Assembly (NCBI GenBank): GCA_947624835.1 | Contig: CANQLX010000010.1 | Span: 1-40,280 of the forward strand | Reading direction: 5' to 3' | Origin: an uncultured Clostridia bacterium | Lineage (GTDB): Bacteria > Bacillota > Clostridia > Oscillospirales > Acutalibacteraceae | DNA length: 40,280 nt | Shown here: one piece after another, positions 26,914 to 35,857 of the stretch | How the letters are laid out: every line of letters begins with the position of its first letter | Position numbering within the stretch: position 1 is the first letter of the stretch | Notes under the pieces: generated by a model | Database searches by the model: none | What the model was told of the DNA's origin: nothing | What the model saw: the letters and a program-made list of their open reading frames with translations, nothing else | Program-made: the position numbers and the translations under genes

Positions 26914-26942
26914 TTGACAATTATCATGATATGCATTAAAAT
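26914..26942 (+). promoter_or_regulatory. Promoter of the gtrA gene cluster
   Basis: TTGACA (26914-26919) and TAAAAT (26937-26942) are 17 bases apart, just beyond the metY terminator and 57 bases before the gtrA start. Confidence 0.75.
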
Positions 26943-26998
26943 ATTACCTGTGGTATTGTGCTCAAAAATGTTTGAAGGCAGTAAAATGAGGAAACAAA

Positions 26999-27454
26999 AT
27001 GAAAATAAAAAATTTATTTGTAGGGGAAACGGATAATACGTTTATACAATTTTTCAGGTATATATTTGTCGGAGGTTTTGCTACAGCTGTTGACTGGGGA
27101 CTTTCGGCAGCTTTGTTCTATCTCGTATTCGGACAGCAGCTTGCGGTGTTGTGTAACGGTTTATCCTTTGTAGCAGGTCTGATTGTAAATTATTTTATAA
27201 GTACCTTCTGGGTATTTAATAATTCTAAAATAAAAAATAAATTTGTTGAGTTTCTTTCCTTTGCCGCAATAGGTGTTGTCGGATTACTTTTAACACTTGG
27301 GGTTACCTATACCTTTGAATGGCTCCTTGCGGATAAGACAAGTCTTTATCAGATGATTGCAAAGGTAGCATCAACTGCACTTTCTTTCTTCTGGAATTTT
27401 TTTGCAAGAAAATTTCTTCTGTTCAATAAGGATAAGAAGGAAAATAAAGAGTGA
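26999..27454 (+). CDS. GtrA-family membrane protein
   Basis: The 151 residues contain four membrane helices and the GtrA pattern: FIQFFRYIFVGGFATAVDWGLSAALFY, the loop NGLSFVAGLIVNYFISTFWVFN, and the closing FFWNFFARKFLLF. GtrA proteins are thought to help flip or present polyprenyl-linked sugars for cell-surface glycosylation. The next genes are a FAD sugar-mutase-like enzyme and a GT39-like glycosyltransferase, which supports that role. The ATG follows GAGGAAACAA. Confidence 0.92.
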   Translation: MKIKNLFVGETDNTFIQFFRYIFVGGFATAVDWGLSAALFYLVFGQQLAVLCNGLSFVAGLIVNYFISTFWVFNNSKIKNKFVEFLSFAAIGVVGLLLTLGVTYTFEWLLADKTSLYQMIAKVASTALSFFWNFFARKFLLFNKDKKENKE

Positions 27455-27480
27455 ATATCAAAGAATCATTTGAAATTTTT

Positions 27481-27503
27481 TCTGACAACCTTTGGTTGTC
27501 AGA
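27481..27503 (+). other. Intergenic hairpin between gtrA and the FAD oxidoreductase gene
   Basis: TCTGACAACC and GGTTGTCAGA form a perfect ten-pair stem with a three-base loop. No T-run follows on either strand, so it is more likely an mRNA processing or stabilising hairpin than a full terminator. Confidence 0.5.
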
Positions 27504-27544
27504 CTTAATGTAATTCAATTAACTAATAGAAAGGTGAATGTAGC

Positions 27545-29101
27545 TTGAAAAAAGTAATTATTATAGGTGCCGGACCGGCAGGACTTACAGCTGCAAATGA
27601 GCTTCTTAAGGACGGAGGGGATTTTGACGTTACTATACTTGAAAGCACCCAGGCAATAGGCGGAATATCCCAGACGGTAGAGTATCATGGCAACAGAATG
27701 GATATAGGAGGACACAGGTTTTTCTCTAAAAATGATGAGATCATGAAATGGTGGAGTGACCTTATGCCAATTCAAGGTGCGCCGTCATATGATGACAAGG
27801 TGCTCGGCAGGGAAAAGCCTCTTTCAGACGGCGGTCCGGACCCTGAAAAGGAGGATGAGGTTATGCTTGTCCGTACGAGGGTATCCAGAATTTATTATAA
27901 AAAAAAGTTTTTTGATTATCCCGTAAAGATGTCTGCGGATACAATAAAAAATATGGGTTTTGCAACGACAGTTGCAGCAGGATTCAGCTACCTTAAGTCG
28001 GCAATGTTCAAAAAACCTGAGGATTCCCTTGAAAATTTCTACATAAACAGATTCGGAAAAAAATTGTACAGTATGTTTTTTGAAGGCTATACCGAGAAAC
28101 TGTGGGGACGTCATCCGAGAGATATATCAGCAGATTGGGGCTCACAGAGAGTAAAGGGACTGTCAATCCGTGCCGTGCTAAAGGATATGTTTTCAAAGGC
28201 TTTCGGAGGAAATAAGAAAAATAAGAATGTGGAAACTTCTCTTATTGAGCAATTTTGGTATCCGAAGTACGGACCCGGTCAGCTTTGGGAGCTTGCAGCA
28301 GATAAGGCAGTCAAATTAGGGGCAAAGCTGTTGAAGGGATACACAGTAAAGAATATTGTATGTGAAAAAGGAATTATAAAATCCGTAATATGCGATACCC
28401 CGGATGGGGAAAAGACGATAGAGGGCGATATATTTATATCATCTATGCCCGTTAAGGATCTTGTTGAGGGAATTACAGGAGAAAAGCCTGACAAGAAAAT
28501 AGTTGATATTGCAAAGGGTTTGCCGTACAGAGATTTTGTTACGGTTGGACTGCTTGTTAAAAAGCTTAATCTTGAAAATAAGACGAATATAAAAACTCTC
28601 GGTAATATCGTGCCTGATTGCTGGATATATGTGCAGGAGCCTGGAGTAAAGGTGGGAAGAATACAGATTTTCAACAACTGGTCGCCGTATATGGTTGAAA
28701 AACCGGAGGAAAGTGTATGGATAGGTTTGGAATTTTTCTGTACGGAAGGCGACAGTTTCTGGAATATGAGTGATGAGGAATGTATTTCGCTTGCTGTGAA
28801 AGAGCTTGAGGAAATGGGAATTGTTTCCCATGATGATATAATAGACAGTCACAGGGAAAGAGTGAAAAAGGCATACCCGGCATATTTTGACACTTATTCG
28901 GAGATGAATAAGCTTATAGAATATCTTGACGGTTTTGAAAATCTTTATTGCACCGGAAGAAATGGCCAGCACCGTTATAATAATATGGATCATTCTATGC
29001 TCACAGCCATTATTGCCGCAAATAATATCAAGTCCGGCAAAAAGGATAAGGCTGACATTTGGAATGTCAACACAGAAAAAGAATACCATGAAACAAAATA
29101 G
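27545..29101 (+). CDS. FAD-dependent oxidoreductase, UDP-galactopyranose mutase/protoporphyrinogen oxidase-like
   Basis: The 518 residues begin with an FAD Rossmann fold ([20 protein letters not shown]), then [28 protein letters not shown], the GG-doublet and GGHRFF signature of UGM-like amine-oxidase enzymes. [18 protein letters not shown] and the closing [22 protein letters not shown] are also typical. Such enzymes often sit beside GtrA and glycosyltransferases and are thought to modify nucleotide- or lipid-linked sugars; the exact reaction is unknown. The start is TTG at 27545, with AAAGGTG upstream. It is co-directional with gtrA and the GT39 gene. Confidence 0.85.
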   Translation: MKKVIIIGAGPAGLTAANELLKDGGDFDVTILESTQAIGGISQTVEYHGNRMDIGGHRFFSKNDEIMKWWSDLMPIQGAPSYDDKVLGREKPLSDGGPDPEKEDEVMLVRTRVSRIYYKKKFFDYPVKMSADTIKNMGFATTVAAGFSYLKSAMFKKPEDSLENFYINRFGKKLYSMFFEGYTEKLWGRHPRDISADWGSQRVKGLSIRAVLKDMFSKAFGGNKKNKNVETSLIEQFWYPKYGPGQLWELAADKAVKLGAKLLKGYTVKNIVCEKGIIKSVICDTPDGEKTIEGDIFISSMPVKDLVEGITGEKPDKKIVDIAKGLPYRDFVTVGLLVKKLNLENKTNIKTLGNIVPDCWIYVQEPGVKVGRIQIFNNWSPYMVEKPEESVWIGLEFFCTEGDSFWNMSDEECISLAVKELEEMGIVSHDDIIDSHRERVKKAYPAYFDTYSEMNKLIEYLDGFENLYCTGRNGQHRYNNMDHSMLTAIIAANNIKSGKKDKADIWNVNTEKEYHETK

Positions 29102-29149
29102 ATCTGTTTCCGGGATTTTTCCATAACGAATGAAAGACGGAGTAATATT

Positions 29150-30880
29150 ATGGATAATAACAAAACATTAAAGTTAAACAGTAAACCCGACATATACTAT
29201 ACAATAAAGGATTGGTGCCGTCATCCGTTTATAATTGCAGCAGTAGCGTGTTTTTTCTGTATTTCAATTACTGTTGAGGGAAAATTACCTTTATTTAATG
29301 CGGCAATTCCTGTACTGATATTTTGTTTTAGTGGGATTTTTGCCTGTTTATGTATTTTGTACAGAGTTAATAAATACAGAAAGACTACCGTTAAAGCAGC
29401 CTTATTCGGATCTTGTATTTTTCTTTCATTGCTGTTCGGACATTTGCTTGTAATAAGTGACAAACCGCAAATGGTTATATTATTTACGGGAATAGTCATT
29501 ACGGTTTCTGCGGCCGTTTATCTTTTTGCCACAAGACTGATGACAACAAAGAAATTCATATTTCTTATGTTTATTCTCGGTTTTTTGATAAGGCTTGCCT
29601 ATATTATGACAATAACCATATATAGAAAGCAACATGATGCCGGAAGTATTGAGGATATGGACGGTCATTTGGGATATATTGCATATATAGCAAATTATGC
29701 TTCCTTGCCGGATATTGATGTTCGTGAGGTGTATCAGTTTTATCATCCCCCGCTGCATCATATAATTGCCGCAGTATGGATAAAGCTACAGTCAATAATG
29801 GGAATAAGCCAAAAATATGTATGGGAGAATATACAGATCCTTACATTGTTTTATTCCTGCTGCTGCATGATACTCAGCTATAAGCTTTTCCGCAAACTCG
29901 GTCTTGACGGAAAGGGTCTTTGTGCGGCTATGGCTATCGTTGTGTTCAGTCCGACATTTTTTATTCTTTCGGGAAGTATAAATAATGATATACTTTCTGT
30001 AACATTCATGCTCGGTGCTTTGGTTAATACTCTGTATTGGTATGAAAACAGGAGCTTTAAAAGAATAATATGTATTGCTCTTTGTGTCGGTTTGGGAATG
30101 ATGACGAAGCTCTCTGTATGGATGGTAACACCTGCTATCGCATTTATATTTATATATGTATTTTTCAAAAACCCCAAGAATATCAAAAAGTATATAGCAC
30201 AGTTTGCAGCTTTTATGGGAATTTGTGCACCCCTCGGATTGTGGTGGGGGATAAGGAATCTTGTGACTCATGGTGTTCCGATAACGTATATTCCGAAGCT
30301 TTCGGAAATAAGTAAACAGTATATTGGAGATATTCCTGTTGTAAGGCGTCTATTTGATCTTAACCCTATGCAGTTTGAAAACGTCGGGGATCAATTTACA
30401 ATGTATGACGGGAAATACAATGAATACAATCCCCTTATTGCATTATTTAAAACATCATGCTTTGATGAACTCTTTACTGTAAATAAATATCCTATAGTTG
30501 CCGGTTGGGATAAGCTTTTATTTTGGTCAGCCGTTATTGTTGGGATTATAGGTTTTGTTGCAATGGTATATGTTTTTGTAAATGACAAAACGATGAATTT
30601 TGTCCATAAAATATTTATCGGAATTGTATATGGTGTAATGTTTGTTTCCTATTATGAATTCTGTATTCAGTTTCCGCACGTCTGCACGGAGAATATCCGC
30701 TATGCAGTTCTTCTTATCGTCATAGGGGGATTTTTCTTTGGAAAGGCAGTAAATCTTTTTGTTAATTCAAAAATGAAGCGGCAGTATATAGCAAATGTAG
30801 GGGAGATATGTCTTATAGAGTTTGTTTCGATGTATTCCTGTGCATCTGTCATATTTTATTATTTGATATTTATGAGTTAA
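29150..30880 (+). CDS. GT39/ArnT-like membrane glycosyltransferase
   Basis: The 576-residue protein has roughly a dozen hydrophobic helices. A large external loop after an early helix carries DMDGHLGYIAYIANYASLPDIDVREVYQFYHPPLHHIIAAVW. The acidic residues before the His and the HPPLHH motif are typical of GT-C enzymes that use polyprenyl-phosphate sugars. The acceptor cannot be predicted. It is the third gene of a probable envelope glycosylation cluster with gtrA and the FAD enzyme, and ends 16 bases before pth. Confidence 0.82.
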   Translation: MDNNKTLKLNSKPDIYYTIKDWCRHPFIIAAVACFFCISITVEGKLPLFNAAIPVLIFCFSGIFACLCILYRVNKYRKTTVKAALFGSCIFLSLLFGHLLVISDKPQMVILFTGIVITVSAAVYLFATRLMTTKKFIFLMFILGFLIRLAYIMTITIYRKQHDAGSIEDMDGHLGYIAYIANYASLPDIDVREVYQFYHPPLHHIIAAVWIKLQSIMGISQKYVWENIQILTLFYSCCCMILSYKLFRKLGLDGKGLCAAMAIVVFSPTFFILSGSINNDILSVTFMLGALVNTLYWYENRSFKRIICIALCVGLGMMTKLSVWMVTPAIAFIFIYVFFKNPKNIKKYIAQFAAFMGICAPLGLWWGIRNLVTHGVPITYIPKLSEISKQYIGDIPVVRRLFDLNPMQFENVGDQFTMYDGKYNEYNPLIALFKTSCFDELFTVNKYPIVAGWDKLLFWSAVIVGIIGFVAMVYVFVNDKTMNFVHKIFIGIVYGVMFVSYYEFCIQFPHVCTENIRYAVLLIVIGGFFFGKAVNLFVNSKMKRQYIANVGEICLIEFVSMYSCASVIFYYLIFMS

Positions 30881-30896
30881 ATCGGGGGATTGTTTG

Positions 30897-31496
30897 ATGT
30901 TTTTTAAGAAAAAGGAACCTCTTTCTTCAGGTGTGGAATATATGGTTGTAGGCTTGGGAAACAGTGGCAGAGAATATGAAAACACCCGACATAATGCAGG
31001 TTTTATTGCTGTTGATTTCCTCGCTGACAGGCTTGGAGTGAGGATTGACAGAATAAAGTATAAATCACTCGTTACCTCGTGTACCATAGCCCATAAAAAG
31101 GTTTTGCTTATGAAGCCGTCAACCTATATGAATAATTCCGGTCTTGCCGTCAAGGAGGCTATGAGCTTTTATAAGCTTCCGCCGGAAAGAGTTATCGTGG
31201 TATTTGACGATATTTCTCTTGATGTAGGAAGAATGAGGATACGTCGTAAGGGAAGTGACGGAGGGCATAACGGGATAAAGAATATTATTTATCTCACAGG
31301 CAGTGATATGTTCCCGAGAATAAAGCTGGGAGTCGGACATAAGCCGGAAAAATGGAATCTTGCCGATTGGGTATTGTCACACTTCACAGAAGATGAATTG
31401 AAGATTATGATGGAGTCTGCCGACAGGGCAAGTCAGGCTGTTGAACTTATAATTGACAATCAGACAGATAAGGCAATGAATATGTTTAACTCATAA
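30897..31496 (+). CDS. pth: Peptidyl-tRNA hydrolase
   Basis: Pth recycles peptidyl-tRNA by cleaving the ester bond. The 199 residues include VVGLGNSGREYENTRHNAGF (catalytic His32), KPSTYMNNSG, and the base Asp in VVFDDISLDVGRMRIRRKGSDGGHNGIKNI. A TTG directly precedes the ATG at 30897; the GGGGG eight bases upstream favours the ATG. The pth-mfd order is conserved in Firmicutes. It may be read from the glycosyltransferase promoter. Confidence 0.97.
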   Translation: MFFKKKEPLSSGVEYMVVGLGNSGREYENTRHNAGFIAVDFLADRLGVRIDRIKYKSLVTSCTIAHKKVLLMKPSTYMNNSGLAVKEAMSFYKLPPERVIVVFDDISLDVGRMRIRRKGSDGGHNGIKNIIYLTGSDMFPRIKLGVGHKPEKWNLADWVLSHFTEDELKIMMESADRASQAVELIIDNQTDKAMNMFNS

Positions 31497-31565
31497 GGTA
31501 TGGGTGAAATTTTGGTAATTTCAAAAATCGATAATTGATGTATGATACAATAATATATAAACATA

Positions 31566-31602
31566 TTTTACCGCAAGGGGGAAATACTCCTTTGCGGTAA
31601 AA
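31566..31602 (+). terminator. Hairpin between pth and mfd
   Basis: TTTTACCGCAA and TTGCGGTAAAA pair perfectly, extended inward by GGGGG/CTCCT with wobbles around an AAATA loop. No T-run follows, so attenuation of read-through into mfd or mRNA stabilisation is more likely than full termination. Confidence 0.5.
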
Positions 31603-31639
31603 GTGCGTGTAAAAATCAATAATGTTTTAGGAGAAATAT

Positions 31640-34600
31640 ATGAAATTTTTAGATGATGTATTGTGGGGAACAGAGGAATACAGGACACTCGAAAGGGCAG
31701 TTGAAAAGGGTGCAACACCCGTCATGGCTACGGGTCTTTCGGGAATACATAAAGCACATTTGATTTATTCAATGTGCAGGAGATTAGGAAGACGTGCACT
31801 TGTTATTGCTGCTGATGAAACCGAGGCATCAAGAATTTGTACGGATATAAATGAAATGGGCATTAAAGCTGTATATTATCCTGCAAGGGATTTCACCTTT
31901 CGTGAATATACCGGTGTATCGGGTGAGTTTATTCATCAAAGAATTGGTGCACTATGCTCTTTTATCAAGGGAGAATGTGATGTTGTTGTAACCTGTGCCG
32001 ATGCGGCATTACAATATACCGTTCCGCCGGAGATACTTAAGAAAAATATCGCAGTTGTCCGGGAGGGGGAGGAACTCTCTCTTGATAAGCTTGTGCGGAT
32101 ACTGCTTGCCTGCGGATATGTAAGGGCGGAGCAGGTTGAGGGCAGCGGTCAGTTTTCTGTCAGGGGAGGAATACTTGATGTATTTATGCCATCGGCAGTT
32201 CAGCCCTACCGTGTGGAATTTTGGGGTGATGAGATTGATACCATATCAGAATTTGATACGATAACTCAACGCAGGACCAAGAGGATAGAGGAATTTTCCA
32301 TTACTCCGTCAAGCGAAATATTATATGATGATAAGGAGGCGCTTGCAAACAAAATAGAGAAAAAAGCCTCATCGCTCCGTGATAAATACTCAGCAAAAGC
32401 AAAGGAGATAATGAAAGAGGAGGCGGATATCATAAGAAGTGGTGCAAGACTTACATCTGCTGACAAATATTATTCTCTTATATATGATAAGCCCTCAGTT
32501 TTATATGATTATTTTGAAGATAATGAAATTGTTTTTGTTTCCGAACAGCCTGTCTTGAAGGATAGAGTACGCTCCGTTCTTATGCAGTGGAGTGAAGATA
32601 TGGCGGACTATAAAGAAGAGGGAGTTCTTTGCAGGGGTCTTGACAAATTCATGAAAGAGTGGCAGGACCATTTACTCTATCTTTCGGAAAGAGATACAGT
32701 ATTTACCGATAATTTTGCAAGGGGAAGCTGTGAGCTTGCACTAAGGGAGCTTGTCAATTTTACGGCAAAACAGCTTTCGTTGTGGAGCGGCTCAATAAGT
32801 GTACTGTGTGAGGAACTTGATATATCATCTGCCCGTGATAAGACGTGCGTTATTCTTGCGGGAACAAAAAAGAATGCCGAAAATGTCTATAATGATCTGC
32901 TTGCAAAAAATATAAGCGTCCGCCTTTTATCGCCTGATGCACAGCTTGGGGGAAAAGGAATATATGTCACAGAGGGCAGCCTGAGTGCGAGTTTTGAATA
33001 TCCGTCGGCTCAATTTACACTTATAACACATTCAAGAATTTCTGCCGCCCAACACAGGGATAACAGAAAAAAGAAGAAAAAGGGTGCATTATTCAGTTTA
33101 TCTGAACTTTCTCCGGGAGATTATGTTGTACACAGTACCCACGGCATAGGTCTTTTCCAAGGTGTGCAAAAAAAGGAAATTCACGGAGTAGTAAAGGATT
33201 ATATTATAATAAAATACGCCAAGGGCGACAGTCTTTATGTTCCTGTAACACAGCTTGATATGATATCAAAATATATAGGTCCAAAAGAGGATTCTGCGGT
33301 AAGACTCAGCAGACTCGGAGGAAATGAATGGCAGAAATCCAAGTCAAGAGTAAGAAAGGCTGTCAAGGATATTGCTGACAAGATGATAAAAATGTATTCC
33401 GAAAGAATGAAGGCAAAGGGTTTTGCCTTTTCGGAAGATAATGAATGGCAAAGGGATTTTGAGCAGAGGTTTGAATATGAGGAAACTGAGGATCAGAAAC
33501 GCTGTATAGCAGAAATAAAGGAGGATATGGAAAAGCCTGTCCCGATGGACAGGCTGCTTTGCGGTGATGTAGGGTTTGGAAAGACAGAGGTCGCACTGAG
33601 GGCTGCATTCAAATGTATAACAGACGGAAAGCAATGTGCCATGCTCGTTCCGACAACAATTCTTGCATGGCAGCATTACCAGACGGTGCTCAGAAGATTT
33701 GAGGGTTATCCCATAAAAATAGAATTGCTTTCAAGATTCAGAACAGCGGCACAAAGAGAGGAGATAATAAAGAAGCTGCGACGTGGGGATATAGATATGG
33801 TTGTCGGCACACACAGCCTCATACGTAGGGATATTGAATTTTATGATATAGGACTCGTTATAATTGATGAGGAGCAAAGATTCGGTGTTGAACAGAAGGA
33901 AAATTTCAAGGCACTGTATAGGGGAGTGGATATATTAACTCTTTCGGCTACGCCTATACCAAGAACACTTAATATGGCAATGTCAGGGGTCAGGGATATG
34001 TCTGCGATTGAAGAGGCACCGCAGGACAGACAGCCTGTACAGTCCTATGTGCTTGAATACGATGGGGCGGTTATAAACGAGGCTATCCGGCGTGAATTGA
34101 GAAGGGGCGGACAGGTATTTTATCTGTATAACCGTGTTGAGGGAATAGAGCAAAAGGCAGCAGAAGTAGCAAAAGCCATACCTGAGGCAAAGGTTGGCTT
34201 TGGACACGGAAAAATGAGCGAAGCAGAGCTTTCTGAGGTATGGCGGAAAATGCTTGAGCAGGAAATAAATGTACTTGTAAGCACCACTATTATTGAAACA
34301 GGTGTCGATATTCCGAGTGCGAATACTCTAATAATAGAAAATGCAGACCGTATGGGCCTTTCACAGCTGCATCAGATAAGGGGAAGAGTTGGAAGATCAA
34401 GCAGGAGAGCATATGCATATTTTACTTTTCCGGCTAACAAGGCACTGAGTGAGATATCACAGAAAAGACTTGAAGCGATAAGGGAATTTACGGAATTTGG
34501 TTCAGGATTTAAAATAGCAATGCGTGATCTTGAAATCAGAGGTGCAGGAGATATGCTTGGAGCAAGTCAGCACGGGCATATGACAGATGTGGGCTATGAT

Positions 34601-35104
34601 ATGTATATGAAGCTTTTGGGAGAGGCTGTGAGCGAAGCAAAGGGAGAAAAGCTACACAGTGATGAAAATGATTGTGTTATTGATATACAGGAGGATGCAC
34701 ATATACCTGAAGACTATATTCAAAATCTGAGTCACCGACTTGAAATGTACAGGAGAATAGCGGGTATCCGTACAAACGATGACGCAGAGGATGTTATAGA
34801 TGAAATGATAGACAGATTTGGGGATATGCCGAGAACTGTCGAGGGTCTTATAAATATTGCACTCATAAGAAGCAAGGCACATGAAAAGGGAGTATCGTCC
34901 ATACATGAGCGTGACGGTCATATATGTATATATTTTCCGGAAATACGCTGTGAGGGTGCAGCTGATATTATGGAATACATGGGAAAGCTCGGAAGACGGG
35001 CAAACCTTGATATGGGTGCAAAGCCGCATATCCGCATTAAAATGGAGCCCGGTGAAAGTGCAGGGGCGGCATTGAGGGTTATATTCCGAACAAAAACTGT
35101 ATAA
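31640..35104 (+). CDS. mfd: Mfd, transcription-repair coupling factor
   Basis: Mfd removes RNA polymerase stalled at lesions and recruits UvrA. The 1154 residues show the UvrB-like N-terminal domains, the RNA-polymerase-interacting CarD/RID domain (PGDYVVHSTHGIGLFQG), and the RecG-like motor with GDVGFGKTE (about 642-650), DEEQRFGVEQKE and LSATPIPRTL. QIRGRVGRSSRRAYAYF and the C-terminal TRCF domain follow. The length is normal. GGAGAAATAT precedes the ATG. It lies between pth and the PrsA-like gene, as in many clostridia, with a weak hairpin at each end. Confidence 0.98.
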   Translation: MKFLDDVLWGTEEYRTLERAVEKGATPVMATGLSGIHKAHLIYSMCRRLGRRALVIAADETEASRICTDINEMGIKAVYYPARDFTFREYTGVSGEFIHQRIGALCSFIKGECDVVVTCADAALQYTVPPEILKKNIAVVREGEELSLDKLVRILLACGYVRAEQVEGSGQFSVRGGILDVFMPSAVQPYRVEFWGDEIDTISEFDTITQRRTKRIEEFSITPSSEILYDDKEALANKIEKKASSLRDKYSAKAKEIMKEEADIIRSGARLTSADKYYSLIYDKPSVLYDYFEDNEIVFVSEQPVLKDRVRSVLMQWSEDMADYKEEGVLCRGLDKFMKEWQDHLLYLSERDTVFTDNFARGSCELALRELVNFTAKQLSLWSGSISVLCEELDISSARDKTCVILAGTKKNAENVYNDLLAKNISVRLLSPDAQLGGKGIYVTEGSLSASFEYPSAQFTLITHSRISAAQHRDNRKKKKKGALFSLSELSPGDYVVHSTHGIGLFQGVQKKEIHGVVKDYIIIKYAKGDSLYVPVTQLDMISKYIGPKEDSAVRLSRLGGNEWQKSKSRVRKAVKDIADKMIKMYSERMKAKGFAFSEDNEWQRDFEQRFEYEETEDQKRCIAEIKEDMEKPVPMDRLLCGDVGFGKTEVALRAAFKCITDGKQCAMLVPTTILAWQHYQTVLRRFEGYPIKIELLSRFRTAAQREEIIKKLRRGDIDMVVGTHSLIRRDIEFYDIGLVIIDEEQRFGVEQKENFKALYRGVDILTLSATPIPRTLNMAMSGVRDMSAIEEAPQDRQPVQSYVLEYDGAVINEAIRRELRRGGQVFYLYNRVEGIEQKAAEVAKAIPEAKVGFGHGKMSEAELSEVWRKMLEQEINVLVSTTIIETGVDIPSANTLIIENADRMGLSQLHQIRGRVGRSSRRAYAYFTFPANKALSEISQKRLEAIREFTEFGSGFKIAMRDLEIRGAGDMLGASQHGHMTDVGYDMYMKLLGEAVSEAKGEKLHSDENDCVIDIQEDAHIPEDYIQNLSHRLEMYRRIAGIRTNDDAEDVIDEMIDRFGDMPRTVEGLINIALIRSKAHEKGVSSIHERDGHICIYFPEIRCEGAADIMEYMGKLGRRANLDMGAKPHIRIKMEPGESAGAALRVIFRTKTV

Positions 35105-35200
35105 CGGTAACCGTATCTGTAATAATTGGTAGATATCCCTTGTCCTTGGGACGGTTCTGAGTCGGTTTGATGAAAACGTTACCTCAATAACCATAGATAT

Positions 35201-35249
35201 ACGCACCCGTTGTTACATGACCAAATGATTATGCTTCGGCTGGGTGCGT
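35201..35249 (+). terminator. Hairpin after mfd
   Basis: ACGCACCC (35201-35208) pairs perfectly with GGGTGCGT (35242-35249), with a 33-base loop. It lies in the convergent space between mfd and the XRE gene and may serve both strands. There is no strong T-run. Confidence 0.5.
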
Positions 35250-35288
35250 AAAATATTATAAGATATTTGGTTATGTATTTTTTCTGAC

Positions 35289-35540
35289 CTATTTTTTAAA
35301 TTTCAAAAAGTTTGACGGTTCTGTGTTCAGTATGTCGGCAAGAGTGAACAGAAGCTCAAGAGAAAGGGTTTTTACCATATTTGGTGCTTCCAACGAACTT
35401 AAATATGATCGGCTTATTCCTGACCTTTCGGCAAGCTCCTCCTGAGTCATGCCTCGAAGCTTTCTGTAGTAGGAAATGTTAAGTCCGATTTGGACGTATC
35501 TGTCTATATTTTTGGTTGTTATAGGTTTTGATCTTGACAT
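35289..35540 (-). CDS. XRE-family transcriptional regulator
   Basis: The 83-residue protein is essentially one helix-turn-helix of the Cro/C1 type: IGLNISYYRKLRGMTQEELAERSGISRSYLSSLE, then LELLFTLADILNTEPSNFL. The basic N-terminus may contact DNA. The ATG at 35540 follows GAGGTGATATATC. A perfect ACTAATTATTAGT palindrome lies in its own promoter region, suggesting autorepression. The targets are unknown; the divergent PrsA-like gene is a candidate. Confidence 0.9.
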   Translation of the reverse strand: MSRSKPITTKNIDRYVQIGLNISYYRKLRGMTQEELAERSGISRSYLSSLEAPNMVKTLSLELLFTLADILNTEPSNFLKFKK

Positions 35541-35566
35541 GATATATCACCTCATAATTAGTATAG

Positions 35567-35579
35567 ACTAATTATTAGT
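35567..35579. promoter_or_regulatory. Palindromic operator upstream of the XRE gene
   Basis: ACTAATTATTAGT is a perfect 13-bp palindrome, flanked by GTATA on one side and TATAC a few bases beyond the other. It overlaps the likely -10 (TATACT on the minus strand) of the XRE gene. This fits a dimeric repressor site. Binding by the adjacent XRE protein is inferred. Confidence 0.55.
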
Positions 35580-35787
35580 TTATATACACCATTTTTTAAC
35601 TGACTTTTGCTTTTTAATATTTATCATTTACTATATTAGTGAATATATAATCATTAAATTTATATAAACGGGGCCGTACATATAAGTCTGAAATTACAAT
35701 ATCAACCCTTTTAACCAAAGATAAGAATAAAAACTTTCAGCAAATACAATAAAATATCGGAAAAAATAAAAGAAGTCAAAATTTTTA

Positions 35788-35816
35788 TAGACTTTACGGG
35801 CAAATTGGTGTATAAT
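35788..35816 (+). promoter_or_regulatory. Promoter of the PrsA-like lipoprotein gene
   Basis: TAGACT (35788-35793) and a perfect TATAAT (35811-35816) are 17 bases apart, 42 bases before the ATG. The spacer from 35580 to 35787 is AT-rich and holds no gene I can see. Confidence 0.65.
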
Positions 35817-35857
35817 AACGATATATGCCTATGATTAGTTGAAAGGAAGAAATCAAA

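Noticed and set aside
28439-29089. 216-codon minus-strand ORF within the FAD oxidoreductase gene
   Set aside because: Shadow of a strongly recognised plus-strand gene, with no ribosome-binding site or family match.
34652-35206. 184-codon minus-strand ORF over the end of mfd
   Set aside because: It is antisense to the well-conserved C-terminal mfd domain and has Cys/His/Arg-rich composition typical of a shadow frame.
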